7,339 bases of DNA. It comes from Flavobacteriaceae bacterium. Lineage in GTDB: Bacteria > Bacteroidota > Bacteroidia > Flavobacteriales > Flavobacteriaceae. The translations under genes and the position numbers were made by a program. The DNA is taken from NCBI GenBank assembly GCA_947377425.1, contig CANCFZ010000123.1:1-7339 (forward strand), in the 5' to 3' direction. Within the stretch, counting starts at the first letter, position 1. Each line of letters opens with the position of its first letter. This document shows, piece after piece, positions 1 through 6,718 of the stretch. Below the pieces are notes generated by a model, which was not told the DNA's origin, ran no database searches, and saw only the letters and a program-made list of their open reading frames with translations.

Positions 1-1403
1 TTATCTGAATGATTATTATCTTCTTTTTCTCTATTCTTTTTGTAATATTCACCAGAAGATTTCAAAATTGTTTTAACCTCTGCTTGAGCAATTACAGGGA
101 ATGTTCTAGCATACAATAAGAATAATACAAAGAAGAATCCTATAGTTCCTGTGAAAATACCAATGTCAATAAATGTTGGAGAGAACATTGTCCAAGAAGA
201 CGGAAGGTAATCTCTATGTAATGAAGTAACGATGATTACAAAACGCTCGAACCACATACCAATATTTACAACAATTGAAATTATGAAAGAGAACATGATA
301 CTTGTTCTTAATTTTTTAGACCACATGAACTGCGGAGAAAAAACATTACAAGTCATCATTGACCAATATGCCCACCAGTAAGGACCAGTTGCTCTGTTTA
401 AGAAAGCATATTGTTCGTATTCTACTCCTGAATACCAAGCTACGAATAACTCAGTAATATAAGCTACACCAACAATAGAACCTGTAATCATAATTACAAT
501 GTTCATTAATTCAATATGTTGAATTGTGATGTATGCTTCAAGATTAGATACTTTTCTCATAATGATTAGCAAAGTATTTACCATTGCAAATCCAGAGAAA
601 ACTGCTCCAGCAACAAAGTATGGAGGGAAAATTGTTGTATGCCATCCTGGAACTATAGAAGTAGCAAAATCCATAGATACAATTGTGTGCACCGAAAGTA
701 CAAGTGGAGTAGCTAAACCTGCAAGAACTAAAGATACTTCTTCAAAACGTTGCCAATCTTTAGCTCTACCGCTCCATCCAAAACTTAGAATAGAATAAAC
801 TCTTTTATTGAAAGGAGTAACTGCTCTGTCTCTTAGCATAGCAAAATCAGGAAGTAAACCAGTCCACCAGAAAACTAATGACACCGAAAGATAGGTTGAA
901 ATTGCGAACACGTCCCAAAGAAGAGGTGAGTTAAAGTTAACCCACAATGATCCAAACTGATTAGGAATTGGAACTACCCAATAAGCTAACCATGGACGAC
1001 CCATGTGAATAATTGGAAATAATCCAGCTTGTACAACTGAGAAAATAGTCATCGCTTCAGCCGAACGGTTAATTGCCATTCTCCATCGTTGACGGAAAAG
1101 TAACAATACCGCAGAAATTAAAGTTCCTGCGTGACCGATACCAACCCACCATACGAAATTGGTAATATCCCATGCCCAACCTACTGTTTTGTTTAGTCCC
1201 CAAGAACCAATACCAGTAGAAACGGTATAAACGATACAACCTATTCCCCAAAGGAAAGCTGCTAATGCGATTGAAAAAACGGTCCACCATTGTTTGTTTG
1301 CTCTTCCTTCAACAGGTGCAGCAACATCTACAGTCACATCGTGATAACTTTTATCACCAATAACTAATGGTTTTCTAATGGGTGCTTCGTAGTGAGACGA
1401 CAT
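1..1403 (-). CDS. actC: Alternative complex III subunit ActC, NrfD-like membrane protein (3' end cut by window edge)
   Basis: This is the integral membrane quinol-oxidising subunit of ACIII, a member of the NrfD/PsrC family. Translation from the ATG at 1403-1401 gives 467 codons without a stop; the last two bases (AA) begin the next codon, so the gene leaves the window, probably within a few residues of its end because the last 20 or so residues are a charged hydrophilic tail (KKNREKEDNNHSD). About ten hydrophobic helices can be seen, roughly at residues 40-62, 79-104, 117-145, 158-180, 222-242, 258-282, 298-325, 338-360, 368-392 and 412-436. Family signatures include HMGRPW (133-138) and HTIVSMDFA (239-247); in the family such conserved His/Asp residues line the quinone site and putative proton path. 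The start is supported by an AAAGGA-like element just upstream and by a 37-nt gap after actB, implying co-transcription. An overlapping 73-residue frame at 1069-1290 is a shadow. Confidence 0.93.
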   Translation of the reverse strand, partial: MSSHYEAPIRKPLVIGDKSYHDVTVDVAAPVEGRANKQWWTVFSIALAAFLWGIGCIVYTVSTGIGSWGLNKTVGWAWDITNFVWWVGIGHAGTLISAVLLLFRQRWRMAINRSAEAMTIFSVVQAGLFPIIHMGRPWLAYWVVPIPNQFGSLWVNFNSPLLWDVFAISTYLSVSLVFWWTGLLPDFAMLRDRAVTPFNKRVYSILSFGWSGRAKDWQRFEEVSLVLAGLATPLVLSVHTIVSMDFATSIVPGWHTTIFPPYFVAGAVFSGFAMVNTLLIIMRKVSNLEAYITIQHIELMNIVIMITGSIVGVAYITELFVAWYSGVEYEQYAFLNRATGPYWWAYWSMMTCNVFSPQFMWSKKLRTSIMFSFIISIVVNIGMWFERFVIIVTSLHRDYLPSSWTMFSPTFIDIGIFTGTIGFFFVLFLLYARTFPVIAQAEVKTILKSSGEYYKKNREKEDNNHSD

Positions 1404-1440
1404 AATCCTTTATCTTGTTTCTTAATTAATCTTTTTTAAA

Positions 1441-4400
1441 CTAGGTATTTCTAACTTTAACGTGGTAAATAACGTTTGGCTTAGTACCAACATGCTCTAA
1501 TAAATGATACATTCTACTATCTTCAAGTAATTCTGTTACTTTTGATTCTTTATCATTTATGTCACCAAATTTCATTGCTCCAGTAGAACAAGCATTTGAA
1601 CAAGCAGTTTGGAATTCACCATCTTTTATTACTCTTCCGTCACGTTTTGCATCAAGAATTGTTTTTTGTGTCATTTGAATACACATAGAACATTTCTCCA
1701 TTACTCCACGAGAACGAACGTTTACATCTGGATTGATAACCATACGTCCTAAATCATCATTCATATGATAATCAAATTCGCTGTTTTTGTTATATAAGAA
1801 CCAGTTGAAACGACGTACTTTATAAGGACAGTTGTTAGCACAATAACGAGTACCAACACATCTGTTGTATGCCATTTGATTTTGACCTTGACGACCATGG
1901 GATGTTGCAGCAACTGGACAAACAGTTTCACATGGTGCGTGATTACAATGTTGACACATTACTGGTTGGAAAGCCACTTGAGGATTGTCAGCTGGATTTT
2001 CCATGCTACCAAAACCACCTAAAGAACCTTTATCACCAAATAAACCTTCAAAATTTTCTTTTTTCTCGTTATCTCCAGCGAAAGTATCTTCAGAAGAATA
2101 ATATCTATCAATACGCAACCAGTGCATATCACGACTTCTTCTTACTTCAGATTTACCAACAACTGGCACATTATTTTCTGCATGACAAGCTATAACACAA
2201 GCCCCACAACCCGTACAAGCATTCAAATCGATTGATAAGTTAAAATGATGTCCAACAGAACGATCAAATGATTCCCATAAATCAACTTTAGAAGCTTCTA
2301 CTTCTTTGTGATCTAAAGACACCATAGGAACTGGGTTCCATTCTTTGCTGTCTTTAGCTGTATTGAAAATTTCAAGTGTAGTTTCTCTAACAATGTCACC
2401 TCTACCCATTAAAGTTTTTTGTGATTGAACACAAGCAAACTCATGTTCACCACTTCCTTTGGAAATAGTTGCAAACTGAACATTATTAAAGTTATTATAT
2501 AAAGCGTAAGCATTAATACCTACTTGCATTTCTTCTTTTAACGAAGCTTTTTTACCATAACCAAGTGCTAAACCTAGAGTTCCTTTGGCTTGTCCTGGTT
2601 GAACAATTACTGGAACGTTTTCTAACTTAACACCGTTTACAGTTAATGTAGCGTAACTTCCGTTAAGACCACCGTTAGCAACGATTCTATTTTGTAATCC
2701 TAATTCTTTAGAAGTAGCATCAGCTTGAGAAACAGTTACATAATTATCCCAAGAAACTCTTGTGATTGGATCTGGAAACTCTTGCAACCATGGGTTGTTA
2801 GCTTGTTGACCATCACCTAAACCCGTTTTGGTATATAATATTAATTCAAATCCACTAACTGGTTTAGACTGCGCTAAAGCAGTTGCAGCTCCATTGTAAT
2901 CGGCAGTTCCACCAGAAATACCAGCAGCACCCGATACTACAAGACCGTCATGAAGCACTTTATTCCAAGTACTTCCTGCAATGAATGAAGAGGAATTAGA
3001 TTTGATATAATCGTAATAAGTTCCTGCAACACCATTCCAAGACATTAAAGCTTCTTGAAATTGTTTTGTATTGAACAATGGACGAATTGTTGGTTGAACC
3101 AATGAATAAGTTCCTTTAGTCAACATATGATCATTCCAAGATTCTAAATAATGTGGAGCAGCAGCAGCAATAGTAACTTTTTCAGCAGTTTCGTCTTCTC
3201 TTAATGAGAATGCAACAGAAACTGGTACCTTTTTCAATCCACTTAAAAATGATTTACTGTTTGCTAAAGTATATATTGGATTAACGCCACTCATAATTAA
3301 AGTATGAACTGAACCTGAATTCATATCAGAAATTAATTGAGCTACTTTTTCGTTAGAACCTTTTCTTATTAATCTTGCACCAGCAGTTAACAAAGCTTCA
3401 CTTTTTAAAACTTGGTTGATTGCTATAACTAATAATTGTGCGTTTTTATCTTGAATACCAGAAACTAAAAGACCTTTAGTTCCAGCAGCTTTCAATTGAT
3501 TTGCAGCTTTTACAACTTCTGCTTCATTGTCAATTTTTCCAACCGCAACAGAAGAACCCGTTACAATATTGTAAATTTTTACTAATGCTAATTTTTGATT
3601 TGCAATAGTCATCGGAACTCTTTTATCAGCGGCTGCTCCTGAAAGAGTCATGTTTGCTTCAAATTGAAAATGCTTTGACATCTTTCCTGCTTGAGGAATT
3701 CTTCCTTTTGCATATCCCGAGTCATAACTTCCTCCTTGCCAATCTCCTAAGAAATCTGCATCAAGAGAAACAATTGTATTTGCTTTTGAAAAATCATAAT
3801 CAGCCAAAGCTCTTTCTCCGTAAACTGCTTCAAAAGCATCTAAAGCAACTGATTCAGATACTGCATCATAAACAACATGTTTAGCTGTTGGGTTTTTTGC
3901 AATAAAATCAGCAATTAATTTTTCAGAAGATGGACTTGCTAAAGTATTTGTAAGTAAAACAACTTGTTTTCCAGATGTTTTTGCTTCAGCTAAACTAGCT
4001 TTGATAGTAGCATCGACTTCACTCCAAGTAGCGGATTTAGAATCTTTTTTTGGAGCTTTAAGACGCATACTGTCATATAAAGACAACACAGAAGCATGAA
4101 CTCTTGCATTTGCAGCAAATTTAGCTCCTTCTATAGTGTTATTTTCGATTTTAATTGGACGACCTTCTCTTGTTTTTACTAAAAGATTCGCAAAATCAAA
4201 TCCGTCAAACATAGTTGTAGCATAAAAATCGGCTACACCAGGAATAATTGTATCTGGTTGAACTACATATGGAATTGATTTATGGACTGGTCCTTCACAA
4301 GCTGCCAATGATGCGGCTGCTGTAGTAAAACCAACGTACTTTAAGAAATCACGACGAGTAGTTGATGAAGATGATAATGAATCTTTATCTGAAAGAAAAT

Positions 4401-4509
4401 CAGATGTTGGAATTTCTTCCGAAAATTCATTATTTCTAAGCGTCTCAACAATAGAGCTGTTTTCGTTTAGCTCCTCAACACTTTTCCAGTATTTTTTGTT
4501 AGATGACAT
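1441..4509 (-). CDS. actB: Alternative complex III subunit ActB, Tat-exported Fe-S/molybdopterin-oxidoreductase-like lipoprotein
   Basis: This 1022-residue protein is the large periplasmic electron-transfer subunit of ACIII. Residues 1-50 are a hydrophilic extension (YWKSVEEL near the start) that precedes a twin-arginine motif TRRDFLK (51-57), a hydrophobic stretch and a lipobox-like LAAC (C71); this matches the extended-Tat domain known from Bacteroidota MoCo/4Fe-4S proteins. Residues about 75-735 resemble a molybdopterin oxidoreductase fold; in characterised ACIII this half carries no Mo cofactor, which I cannot test here. Residues about 750-985 are a ferredoxin-type PsrB/NrfC-like half with cysteine groups C765/768/771/775, C852/855/860/864, C884/890/894 and C940/943/970/974. 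These 15 cysteines fit three [4Fe-4S] and one [3Fe-4S], the set known for ACIII. It lies 98 nt after actA and 37 nt before actC on one strand, consistent with an operon. The start is supported by the conserved N-terminus. Confidence 0.96.
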   Translation of the reverse strand: MSSNKKYWKSVEELNENSSIVETLRNNEFSEEIPTSDFLSDKDSLSSSSTTRRDFLKYVGFTTAAASLAACEGPVHKSIPYVVQPDTIIPGVADFYATTMFDGFDFANLLVKTREGRPIKIENNTIEGAKFAANARVHASVLSLYDSMRLKAPKKDSKSATWSEVDATIKASLAEAKTSGKQVVLLTNTLASPSSEKLIADFIAKNPTAKHVVYDAVSESVALDAFEAVYGERALADYDFSKANTIVSLDADFLGDWQGGSYDSGYAKGRIPQAGKMSKHFQFEANMTLSGAAADKRVPMTIANQKLALVKIYNIVTGSSVAVGKIDNEAEVVKAANQLKAAGTKGLLVSGIQDKNAQLLVIAINQVLKSEALLTAGARLIRKGSNEKVAQLISDMNSGSVHTLIMSGVNPIYTLANSKSFLSGLKKVPVSVAFSLREDETAEKVTIAAAAPHYLESWNDHMLTKGTYSLVQPTIRPLFNTKQFQEALMSWNGVAGTYYDYIKSNSSSFIAGSTWNKVLHDGLVVSGAAGISGGTADYNGAATALAQSKPVSGFELILYTKTGLGDGQQANNPWLQEFPDPITRVSWDNYVTVSQADATSKELGLQNRIVANGGLNGSYATLTVNGVKLENVPVIVQPGQAKGTLGLALGYGKKASLKEEMQVGINAYALYNNFNNVQFATISKGSGEHEFACVQSQKTLMGRGDIVRETTLEIFNTAKDSKEWNPVPMVSLDHKEVEASKVDLWESFDRSVGHHFNLSIDLNACTGCGACVIACHAENNVPVVGKSEVRRSRDMHWLRIDRYYSSEDTFAGDNEKKENFEGLFGDKGSLGGFGSMENPADNPQVAFQPVMCQHCNHAPCETVCPVAATSHGRQGQNQMAYNRCVGTRYCANNCPYKVRRFNWFLYNKNSEFDYHMNDDLGRMVINPDVNVRSRGVMEKCSMCIQMTQKTILDAKRDGRVIKDGEFQTACSNACSTGAMKFGDINDKESKVTELLEDSRMYHLLEHVGTKPNVIYHVKVRNT

Positions 4510-4569
4510 CGTATATAAATATTAGCTTCTTAATTATTTTTGTTTAATCAGTAATTTGGTTAATTATAT

Positions 4570-4592
4570 ATTCGGCTTAAAACCTACCGAAT
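4570..4592 (-). other. Small stem-loop in the actA-actB spacer
   Basis: A 6-bp perfect inverted repeat, ATTCGG (4570-4575) with CCGAAT (4587-4592), encloses an 11-nt loop in the 98-nt gap between actA and actB. There is no T tract after it on the minus strand, so it is not a standard terminator. It may be an mRNA processing or stability element, or chance; no promoter motif for actB was found in the gap. Confidence 0.35.
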
Positions 4593-4607
4593 TTACAATT
4601 TAACGTT

Positions 4608-5957
4608 TTAATAGTGACATTTACCACATTCTAAACCTCCCATTTGTGCTGCAGTCAATTTGTCTACACCATATTTTTTAGAAAGTTCTTTGTGAATTTT
4701 ATCGTAGTAAGCATTACCTTCCATTTTAACATTAGTTTCTCGGTGGCAATTAATACACCATCCCATTGTTAAAGGAGCAAATTGTTTTTGCACTTCATAC
4801 GTTTGAACTGGTCCGTGACATTTTTGACATTCAATTCCAGCAACAGTTACGTGTTGAGAGTGATTGAAATAAGCAAAATCAGGTAAATTATGAATTCTAA
4901 CCCATTTTACTGGCTGAGTTTTTCCAGTATATTTGGTTCCATCCCAACCTACAGCAGTATATAATTTTTTAATTTCTCCATCATAAAATGCTTTTGTATG
5001 ACCGTCTGCAGTAGATGTAGTATCTGACACTTCTGAAATATTTTTATGGCAATTCATACAAACATTTAGCGAAGGAATACCTGCATTTTTACTAACTCTA
5101 GCAGATGAGTGACAATATTTACAGTTAATTTGATTATTACCTGCGTGAATTCTATGCGAATAATGAATAGGTTGAATAGGCGAGTAATCTTGGTCTACAC
5201 CAATTTGCATTAAAAAACCATACACAAAGAAAGCACTTCCTAAAAGCATGAATATTGCAGCCACAACCATTAGGAATTGATTTTTAGCAAAAGCCTTCCA
5301 AATTGGCATTGTTGGTTCATTTTTAGCAACTTCAATACCATTAGATTTTGCAATTTTAGTCAATACATTGTTTACTAAAAACAACATAACTACTAACATA
5401 AGCATTACTAAAGCTAGAGCGCCAAGTATAACTCCATTAGATATACCACCATCACCACCATTTGGAGTAACACCTGGAATCGGAGCTGGAGTAGGAGCTT
5501 CAACTTTAACTTCATCAGTGTAAGCAATGATATTATCTATATCACCATTTGACAATTGAGGAAAAGCAGTCATCACAGCAGGTTTATTTTCTTCCCACAA
5601 TTTAACCGCATCAGCATCACCCGATTTAATTAAAGCGGAACTATTTTTAATCCAGCCATAAAACCAATCTTTTTTGTGACGTCCTGAAACACCTCTAAGT
5701 GCTGGCCCTGTCATTTTCTTGTCTAAATTATGACAAGCAGCGCAATTTGAATTGAATAATTCTTTTCCTTTTACCGCATCACCTCCCGAAGTTGCCGCAG
5801 GAGCTGCATCTGCTTTCGCAGGTGTTGCTGCAATAGCAGTTGCAGAAGCAGTTGCAGAAGCTTCTTGAGCAAATGTTGACAAGGAGAAAGTTAGCATTAA
5901 TGCTAATCCGAATGAATAAATTCTGGAAATCGAATTATGGTTACCCACTTTTTTCAT
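4608..5957 (-). CDS. actA: Alternative complex III subunit ActA, membrane-bound six-haem cytochrome c
   Basis: This 449-residue protein is the multihaem cytochrome subunit of ACIII, which passes electrons from ActB to downstream acceptors. It has a signal peptide at 1-30 (cleavage likely STFA|QE), an Ala/Ser/Thr/Pro-rich linker at 31-57, and a class I mono-haem domain at about 58-150 with CAACH (72-76) and probable axial Met129 (MTAFPQL context). Two hydrophobic helices follow at about 174-200 and 227-252. The C-terminal domain (about 260-449) has five CXXCH sites: CKYCH 279-283, CMNCH 300-304, CQKCH 377-381, CINCH 401-405 and CGKCH 444-448, the last ending one residue before the stop. Both haem regions should be periplasmic with a short cytoplasmic loop between the helices. 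A penta-haem domain is usual for ActA; the N-terminal mono-haem domain is an addition relative to the minimal form. The gene is first in the operon, about 80 nt from its predicted transcription start. Confidence 0.95.
   Translation of the reverse strand: MKKVGNHNSISRIYSFGLALMLTFSLSTFAQEASATASATAIAATPAKADAAPAATSGGDAVKGKELFNSNCAACHNLDKKMTGPALRGVSGRHKKDWFYGWIKNSSALIKSGDADAVKLWEENKPAVMTAFPQLSNGDIDNIIAYTDEVKVEAPTPAPIPGVTPNGGDGGISNGVILGALALVMLMLVVMLFLVNNVLTKIAKSNGIEVAKNEPTMPIWKAFAKNQFLMVVAAIFMLLGSAFFVYGFLMQIGVDQDYSPIQPIHYSHRIHAGNNQINCKYCHSSARVSKNAGIPSLNVCMNCHKNISEVSDTTSTADGHTKAFYDGEIKKLYTAVGWDGTKYTGKTQPVKWVRIHNLPDFAYFNHSQHVTVAGIECQKCHGPVQTYEVQKQFAPLTMGWCINCHRETNVKMEGNAYYDKIHKELSKKYGVDKLTAAQMGGLECGKCHY
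5836..5859. repeat. Two tandem copies of a 12-bp unit inside actA
   Basis: GCAGTTGCAGAA occurs at 5836-5847 and again, identical, at 5848-5859. It is in frame and codes for the repeated Ser-Ala-Thr-Ala pattern at residues about 33-41 of ActA, just after the predicted signal-peptide cleavage site. A change in copy number would alter linker length by four residues without a frameshift. Confidence 0.8.
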
Positions 5958-6042
5958 ATTATAAATGATTATCGACTAAATTGTGGTACGGTTTTTTCTG
6001 TATTATTACAAAAACACCAATACACTTTTTTTAAAACTTGAG

Positions 6043-6073
6043 CAAAAATACGATTTATGAACTATTCTCAAAA
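6043..6073 (-). promoter_or_regulatory. Predicted act operon promoter (Bacteroidota type)
   Basis: On the minus strand TTTTG (6073-6069) is followed, after 18 nt, by TATTTTTG (6050-6043). This matches the flavobacterial consensus TTG-N17-23-TAnnTTTG with every fixed base present. Transcription would begin near 6036-6038, leaving a 5' leader of about 80 nt before the actA ATG at 5957. No canonical Shine-Dalgarno sequence precedes that ATG, which is common in this phylum. The prediction is by motif only. Confidence 0.7.
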
Positions 6074-6148
6074 CCTTAAATATATCTTAATTATCAATTT
6101 ATATTAATTCTAAATAATTTTTATATTTTAGTATATTCTTATATGTAT

Positions 6149-6156
6149 TACATTTG
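6149..6156 (+). promoter_or_regulatory. Candidate -7 box for the SPOR-domain gene
   Basis: TACATTTG matches TAnnTTTG exactly. At the expected -33 position (about 6125-6131) the sequence is TTTTAG rather than a TTG, so only half of the promoter is convincing. Initiation about seven bases downstream would give a leader of roughly 12 nt before the ATG at 6175, and would exclude the in-frame TTG at 6154 as a start because it lies inside the box. Confidence 0.45.
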
Positions 6157-6174
6157 CATAAAAATCAAACTATT

Positions 6175-6564
6175 ATGAAGTTTTCAACAACAATTAACCA
6201 CTTAAAACTGTGTTTATTTATTTTACTTTTTTTTAATTACAGCAACCTATTCGCACAAGAAGTTACGGCCTCACAAGATTCTAAATTCGAACAATTATTG
6301 AATGAAAAAAGGAAAGTAAACTCCTCAATAACAATCAATAATAGGTACAAAATTCAGATATTTAACGGGACTAGTGAAGAATCAAAAAAAACATTAATCC
6401 AATTCAAAAAGGAGAATAAAACCTATGATGCAACTATAGTTTTTAGCACCCCATTATACAAGGTATGGATTGGAAATTTCAAAACTAGAATTGAAGCAGA
6501 GCGAAATTTGAATGCCTTGAAGAAAAGCTATCCTAATTCTATAATTATTAAACCAAATAGATAA
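6175..6564 (+). CDS. Small secreted SPOR-domain protein
   Basis: This 129-residue protein has a signal peptide at about 1-28 (hydrophobic LCLFILLFF core, cleavage likely LFA|QE), a short hydrophilic spacer at 29-55, and a SPOR domain at about 56-129: YKIQIFNG opens the first strand and VWIGNFKTRIEAERNLNALKK forms the strand-helix typical of the fold's second half. SPOR domains bind denuded glycan strands of septal peptidoglycan, so a periplasmic cell-envelope role is likely but not shown. I chose the ATG at 6175 over an in-frame TTG at 6154 because the TTG lies inside a TAnnTTTG promoter box and adds a charged stretch before the signal peptide. Cys13 sits within the hydrophobic core and lacks a proper lipobox context, so a lipoprotein is less likely. 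The gene is divergent from actA and convergent with infB. It has no visible link to respiration. Confidence 0.85.
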   Translation: MKFSTTINHLKLCLFILLFFNYSNLFAQEVTASQDSKFEQLLNEKRKVNSSITINNRYKIQIFNGTSEESKKTLIQFKKENKTYDATIVFSTPLYKVWIGNFKTRIEAERNLNALKKSYPNSIIIKPNR

Positions 6565-6718
6565 AATTTGAAGTAGTAATTTTTTATTCTTATTTACACA
6601 TTCAAGTTTAAATTCATAATCATATTTTACTTTTCTTTCCATAAAAATACCCCCAAATAGTGTCTAACTTTTTGGGGGCAGTCTATTGCTCGGAATTTTT
6701 AATTTGTATATCTGAAAT
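6565..6718. other. Convergent SPOR-gene / infB intergenic region
   Basis: This spacer holds the infB terminator described separately. For the SPOR gene only a weak all-A/T inverted repeat is visible at its stop codon, AAAATT (6563-6568) with AATTTT (6578-6583) running into a T tract to 6585; that is too weak to call a terminator. No coding frame is supported here. Confidence 0.5.
6643..6678 (-). terminator. Rho-independent terminator of infB
   Basis: Read on the minus strand, an 8-bp perfect stem CCCCCAAA/TTTGGGGG (6678-6671 paired with 6657-6650) encloses a 13-nt loop and is followed at once by TATTTTT (6649-6643). It starts about 40 nt after the infB stop. On the plus strand the hairpin is followed by CAGTC rather than a T tract, so it should act mainly on infB, not on the converging SPOR gene. 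Confidence 0.85.

Larger units (their letters stand above)
5958..6174. other. Divergent actA / SPOR-gene intergenic region
   Basis: This 217-bp spacer holds both predicted promoters. Between them, 6076-6148 contains only 6 G or C in 73 bases (about 92 percent A+T), which may serve as an UP-like element or a site of easy strand opening. I see no coding frame, RNA gene or clear operator palindrome in it. Confidence 0.6.

Noticed and set aside
526..798. Plus-strand open frame of 90 codons
   Set aside because: It lies antisense to actC, whose frame has clear NrfD-family motifs; the translation shows no recognisable domain.
1069..1290. Minus-strand open frame of 73 codons
   Set aside because: It is an alternative frame inside actC, overlapping conserved membrane-helix coding sequence.
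1869..2195. Plus-strand open frame of 108 codons
   Set aside because: It is antisense to the Fe-S cluster region of actB, where cysteine constraints explain the open reading frame.
3654..3884. Plus-strand open frame of 76 codons
   Set aside because: It is antisense to actB; its Leu/His/Gln-rich composition is what the reverse of an AT-rich gene produces.
1441..4509. ActB as an active molybdenum enzyme such as a formate or nitrate reductase
   Set aside because: The operon partners, the fused ferredoxin-like half and the Bacteroidota context identify it as ACIII subunit ActB, whose molybdopterin-like half is known not to bind the cofactor.
6454..6642. Minus-strand open frame of 62 codons opposite the 3' end of the SPOR gene
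   Set aside because: It overlaps the conserved SPOR coding strand, lies downstream of the infB terminator and has no recognisable domain or promoter.
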